56,559 nt of DNA. Source: an uncultured Flavobacteriaceae bacterium. Lineage in GTDB: Bacteria; Bacteroidota; Bacteroidia; Flavobacteriales; Flavobacteriaceae. Under the pieces are notes generated by a model. That model had not been told where the DNA came from. It saw only the letters and a list, made by a program, of their open reading frames with translations, and ran no database searches. The translations under genes were made by a program, and so were the position numbers. How positions within the stretch are numbered: position 1 is the stretch's first letter; every line of letters begins with the position of its first letter. This document shows positions 54,036-56,559 of this stretch, piece after piece. The DNA lies in assembly GCA_938029725.1 (NCBI GenBank), contig CALHGE010000034.1:1-56559 (forward strand). Direction: 5' to 3'.

Positions 54036-54346
54036 TACCCTAATGGTTTTCGTCTAAAATTGGGAGTTTATCGACGTACTACAAAATCAATCGACAAGTG
54101 TGCATTTCATCGACTAAGCCATCTAGTTAGCAGCAAAGAAAGACAGTCGTAAAAAAACGAATCACAGCCGCGTATGGTAAACTAGAACTGATGTGCCATA
54201 AGCTAATTTAGGTATTGAGAATCAAAAATTTAGAAGCAGCAACTATTTAAAAACACAATTCGGTAGGTACAAACACAAATAAGGCTGCTTAATTTTGTTG
54301 GGTTTGCACTAAAGAGAAAGTTATAGAACCTGATTTTAGCGCAATA
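54036..54346. promoter_or_regulatory. Long upstream region with TCGAC direct repeats
   Basis: No gene is visible. TCGAC occurs three times in the same orientation at 54071, 54091 and 54110, spaced 20 and 19 bases, about two helical turns, just upstream of the promoter candidate. The last lies within TGTGCATTTCATCGA (54099-54113), which is repeated exactly at 41293-41307 upstream of another T9SS gene. This may be a regulator-binding array. The rest is AT-rich without recognisable features. Confidence 0.35.
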
Positions 54347-54382
54347 AAAAAGCCTTAAAAACTGATGTTTTCAAGGCTTTTT
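54347..54382 (-). terminator. Terminator after the Wzc-like kinase gene
   Basis: A 16-base-pair stem with one mismatch (54347-54362 with 54367-54382; core AAAAAGCCTT/AAGGCTTTTT) and a 4-base loop, with T-runs on both strands, about 20 bases after the kinase stop. Confidence 0.92.
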
Positions 54383-54399
54383 CTCGTTCTAGAAACTAG

Positions 54400-56559
54400 T
54401 TAAAATTTCCACCATTTTTTCTGTGATGTACCGTAACCATAACCGTATTTTCCTCCATAACCAAGATCAGAGTTCTTCACATCGTTTACCACGAATGAGA
54501 GTCCTTTGATTTTTCCTTCTTCTTGTAATTTTAGCGGATAGCCAACGGCATTGCTTTCTGTGATACCTGCTCTGGTAACATAAATAAGATGATTTGCATA
54601 TTGCGCTATTAGCAAGGTATCGGTGACCACCATTAAGGGAGCGGTATCAACGATTACGTAGTCATAACGCTCAGAAGCCTCCTCAATTAACTCTTTCATA
54701 CGCTCGCTCATGAGCAGCTCAGCGGGGTTAGGTGGTATTCTTCCTGAATAGATGAGATCAATTGTATTGTGATGCACTAACATCGGATTGATAATATCTT
54801 TGGTCGTCAAGGTATTATCATATAAATATTCGGTAAGACCAGCATCTTTGTTTCTGCTAGGCTTGGCCATTTTATCAATATCAGGCCCCGTGAAAAAAGT
54901 ATAAATTTTTGGATTTCTAATATCTGCTCCTATCAAGAGTACTTTTTTATTGGTACTCGCTAAAATCATCGAAAGATTCGTGGATAAGAACGTTTTACCT
55001 TCTCCAGGCACACTTGAAGTTACAAAAACAACATTATTTTTACCTTCCTTTTCGCGCTTGGTTTTTATTAGATAATCTAAATTCGTACGCACAATTCGCA
55101 AGGATTCTGCCAATACCGAACGATCTTCTTTTATTACCAATTTGGCATCCTTACTAGAAAGTTTTGGTATTTCACCTAAAACGGGTATGTCTTTTGTGAT
55201 TTTTTCTAGACTATTCATATTATGAATTTTATCGTCTAATAAATCATGCGCATAGATCACTGAAAAAGGCAGCAATAGCCCTAGAATCAACGAAGCTAAA
55301 TAAACAATATTCTTTTTAGGGGATACTGGAAATGCACTAATCAAGTAAGCCCTATCTACTGTTTTTGATTTTGGAGCCTGAGAGGCTACTTGTATTTGAG
55401 CTTCTTCACGCTTGGTCAGTAAATACAAATACAGCTCTTCAGTGGTTTGCTGCTTTCGGGTGATATCTCTTAAGGCCCGCTCATTCTTGGGTGAAGCATA
55501 TATCTTCGAATTGAACCGTGCCTGTTGACCGCTTAGCGAGTTGACCGTTAAACTTAAATTATCAACAGAACCTTTCAAGCTAGAAGACAAGCTTTGCTTT
55601 AAACCATTCAGTTGTTGATCTAAATTTACAATAATTGGATTCTTCTCATTTGAACTTTTTAATAAGCGTTTTCGTTCCGAAACCAATTGGTTGTATTGCG
55701 CTATTGTACTATTGGTTGAAGGATCTCCTAAATTCGAGGGCAAGACCTCAAAGCCATTTTGCGATTCAACTAAATTGCTCATCGAAGCCGCCATATTAAG
55801 CTGATTTCTAGCCGACGCCAGCTCTGATTGATTTGCCACTCCTGCATTTAAATTAATACTGGTTTCCACAGGAATATTTGCAACCCCGCGTTCCGTTTTA
55901 AAATCTTGCGCATCTTGATCCACATTTGCTAAACTACCATAAATTGCCGTAATTCGGTCATCAATAAATTCAGAGGTCTTATCAGCAATAACCTGCTTGT
56001 CTTCTATTGCATTCTCGTTATAAACTCTAACCAAAGCATTCACAATATTTATCGCTTTTTCTTTTATGGGGTCTTTTAAACTAATATCAACGATATTAGA
56101 CTTGTCGTCATAATTAGAAATAATAGTTTTATCCTTGTAACTCAAGGCCGCGGCTTCAACCGGTCGAATCGAAACTTTGAGCTTCTTGCTCTTATACTTT
56201 TCAAACGCACCTACGTTAGGGGTAATTACAATATCACCAACAGGGGTCGCTATATTCTTACCAAAAGCATAGACCTTTGCGGGCTTATCCTCTTCTTCAC
56301 TATAGCCAAATGTTGTAGACGAAGCTAAGGTGACAAAAAAGCTAAAGTTGGCGTTGTTTACAGTAGAATCTTCAGCGATAAAACTGAGATTAATAGGGGG
56401 GTTGTTATAAAGTTCGGTACTGATTACATTACCCACCACTTGAATTTTAGTGTTGAGCTTCAATTCTTTAACCACATCGATAAAATTAGAGCGAGAGCCA
56501 ATAAGCTCTATTTCGTCAATAACCTTATTCTTTCCGCCACCAAGCACATCTGAAAAAAC
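54400..56559 (-). CDS. Wzc-like polysaccharide co-polymerase / tyrosine autokinase (5' end outside window)
   Basis: At least 719 residues; the frame runs to the window edge (first codons VFSDVLGGGKNK), so the N-terminal cytoplasmic tail and first membrane helix are missing. A GTG at 56547 is internal, not the start. The visible part has the Wzz/GNVR periplasmic region with long helical coiled segments, a second membrane helix (NIVYLASLILGLLLPFSVIYAHDLLDD) and the BY-kinase domain. In that domain Walker A is SSVPGEGKTFLSTN, Walker A' is VLLIGADIRNPK and Walker B is YDYVIVDTAPL. The tail is rich in Tyr and Gly (GYGGKYGYGYG), the autophosphorylation cluster. It controls capsule or exopolysaccharide chain assembly; the CpsB-like protein at 43916 should reverse its phosphorylation. 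Confidence 0.95.
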   Translation of the reverse strand, partial: VFSDVLGGGKNKVIDEIELIGSRSNFIDVVKELKLNTKIQVVGNVISTELYNNPPINLSFIAEDSTVNNANFSFFVTLASSTTFGYSEEEDKPAKVYAFGKNIATPVGDIVITPNVGAFEKYKSKKLKVSIRPVEAAALSYKDKTIISNYDDKSNIVDISLKDPIKEKAINIVNALVRVYNENAIEDKQVIADKTSEFIDDRITAIYGSLANVDQDAQDFKTERGVANIPVETSINLNAGVANQSELASARNQLNMAASMSNLVESQNGFEVLPSNLGDPSTNSTIAQYNQLVSERKRLLKSSNEKNPIIVNLDQQLNGLKQSLSSSLKGSVDNLSLTVNSLSGQQARFNSKIYASPKNERALRDITRKQQTTEELYLYLLTKREEAQIQVASQAPKSKTVDRAYLISAFPVSPKKNIVYLASLILGLLLPFSVIYAHDLLDDKIHNMNSLEKITKDIPVLGEIPKLSSKDAKLVIKEDRSVLAESLRIVRTNLDYLIKTKREKEGKNNVVFVTSSVPGEGKTFLSTNLSMILASTNKKVLLIGADIRNPKIYTFFTGPDIDKMAKPSRNKDAGLTEYLYDNTLTTKDIINPMLVHHNTIDLIYSGRIPPNPAELLMSERMKELIEEASERYDYVIVDTAPLMVVTDTLLIAQYANHLIYVTRAGITESNAVGYPLKLQEEGKIKGLSFVVNDVKNSDLGYGGKYGYGYGTSQKKWWKF

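Noticed and set aside
56536..56547. GTG at 56547 as the start of the Wzc-like kinase
   Set aside because: The frame continues upstream to the window edge with typical Wzc sequence (FSDVLGGG), so the gene is cut by the window and not short.
1..56559. tRNA, rRNA, insertion sequences, integrase or attachment sites
   Set aside because: None could be recognised by reading; the NRPS locus has no flanking mobility genes, so recent transfer is not supported by what is visible.

Overview
The window looks like a chromosomal segment from a marine member of the Bacteroidota, most likely Flavobacteriaceae. The evidence is the low GC content, very large secreted proteins with type IX secretion (T9SS) C-terminal sorting domains, a SusC-like TonB-dependent receptor with an N-terminal carboxypeptidase-regulatory domain, the MoxR/DUF58/BatA locus with DUF4159, and promoter-like TAnnTTTG elements. 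No rRNA, tRNA, CRISPR array, insertion sequence or integrase was recognised.

Layout. (1) 0.6-3 kb: a minus-strand redox-repair group of selO, a small conserved gene broken by an in-frame TAG, and msrA. (2) 3.1-4.9 kb: a PLP class IV aminotransferase, a hypothetical protein and a small-multidrug-export membrane protein. (3) 5-12.8 kb: a tightly coupled minus-strand operon of DUF4159, MoxR ATPase, DUF58, a BatA-like protein, a DUF4175-like membrane protein and a membrane protein with an amidotransferase-like fold. (4) 12.9-15.9 kb: a tldD/tldE metalloprotease pair, the TldD-like partner with a Tat-like signal. (5) 16.2-25.9 kb: a 3238-residue T9SS multidomain protein. (6) 26.1-41.1 kb: a two-armed non-ribosomal peptide locus. 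(7) 41.5-43.7 kb: a T9SS Ig-repeat protein. (8) 43.9-56.6 kb: a CpsB-type phosphatase and a Wzc-type tyrosine kinase (cut by the window edge), separated by a 3051-residue paralogue of the first giant protein.

The part most likely to be new is region 6. The left arm reads hupE/ureJ-like transporter, NRPS (C-A-PCP-TE), GT1 glycosyltransferase and Sfp-type phosphopantetheinyl transferase. The right arm reads stand-alone carrier protein, a second NRPS, a small His-rich membrane protein, then a TonB-dependent receptor. The second NRPS has its adenylation domain interrupted between motifs A8 and A10 by about 340 residues. That insert carries a CxxC-x16-CxxC zinc knuckle, an SGGKDS PP-loop and a further C-x2-C...C triad. 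The host A domain has an asparagine-like specificity code (D L T K I G E V G K). My reading, which is inference, is an assembly line that activates Asn and modifies an amide carbonyl by ATP-dependent amidation or thiolation, giving a small, possibly glycosylated peptide. The outer-membrane receptor, the HupE/UreJ-type metal permease and the His-rich protein point to a metallophore, perhaps for copper or nickel.

The two giant proteins and the Ig-repeat protein are built from carbohydrate-binding, PKD, Ig-like and Kelch modules. With the CpsB/Wzc capsule-control pair they suggest a cell-surface polysaccharide or adhesion function for the right half.
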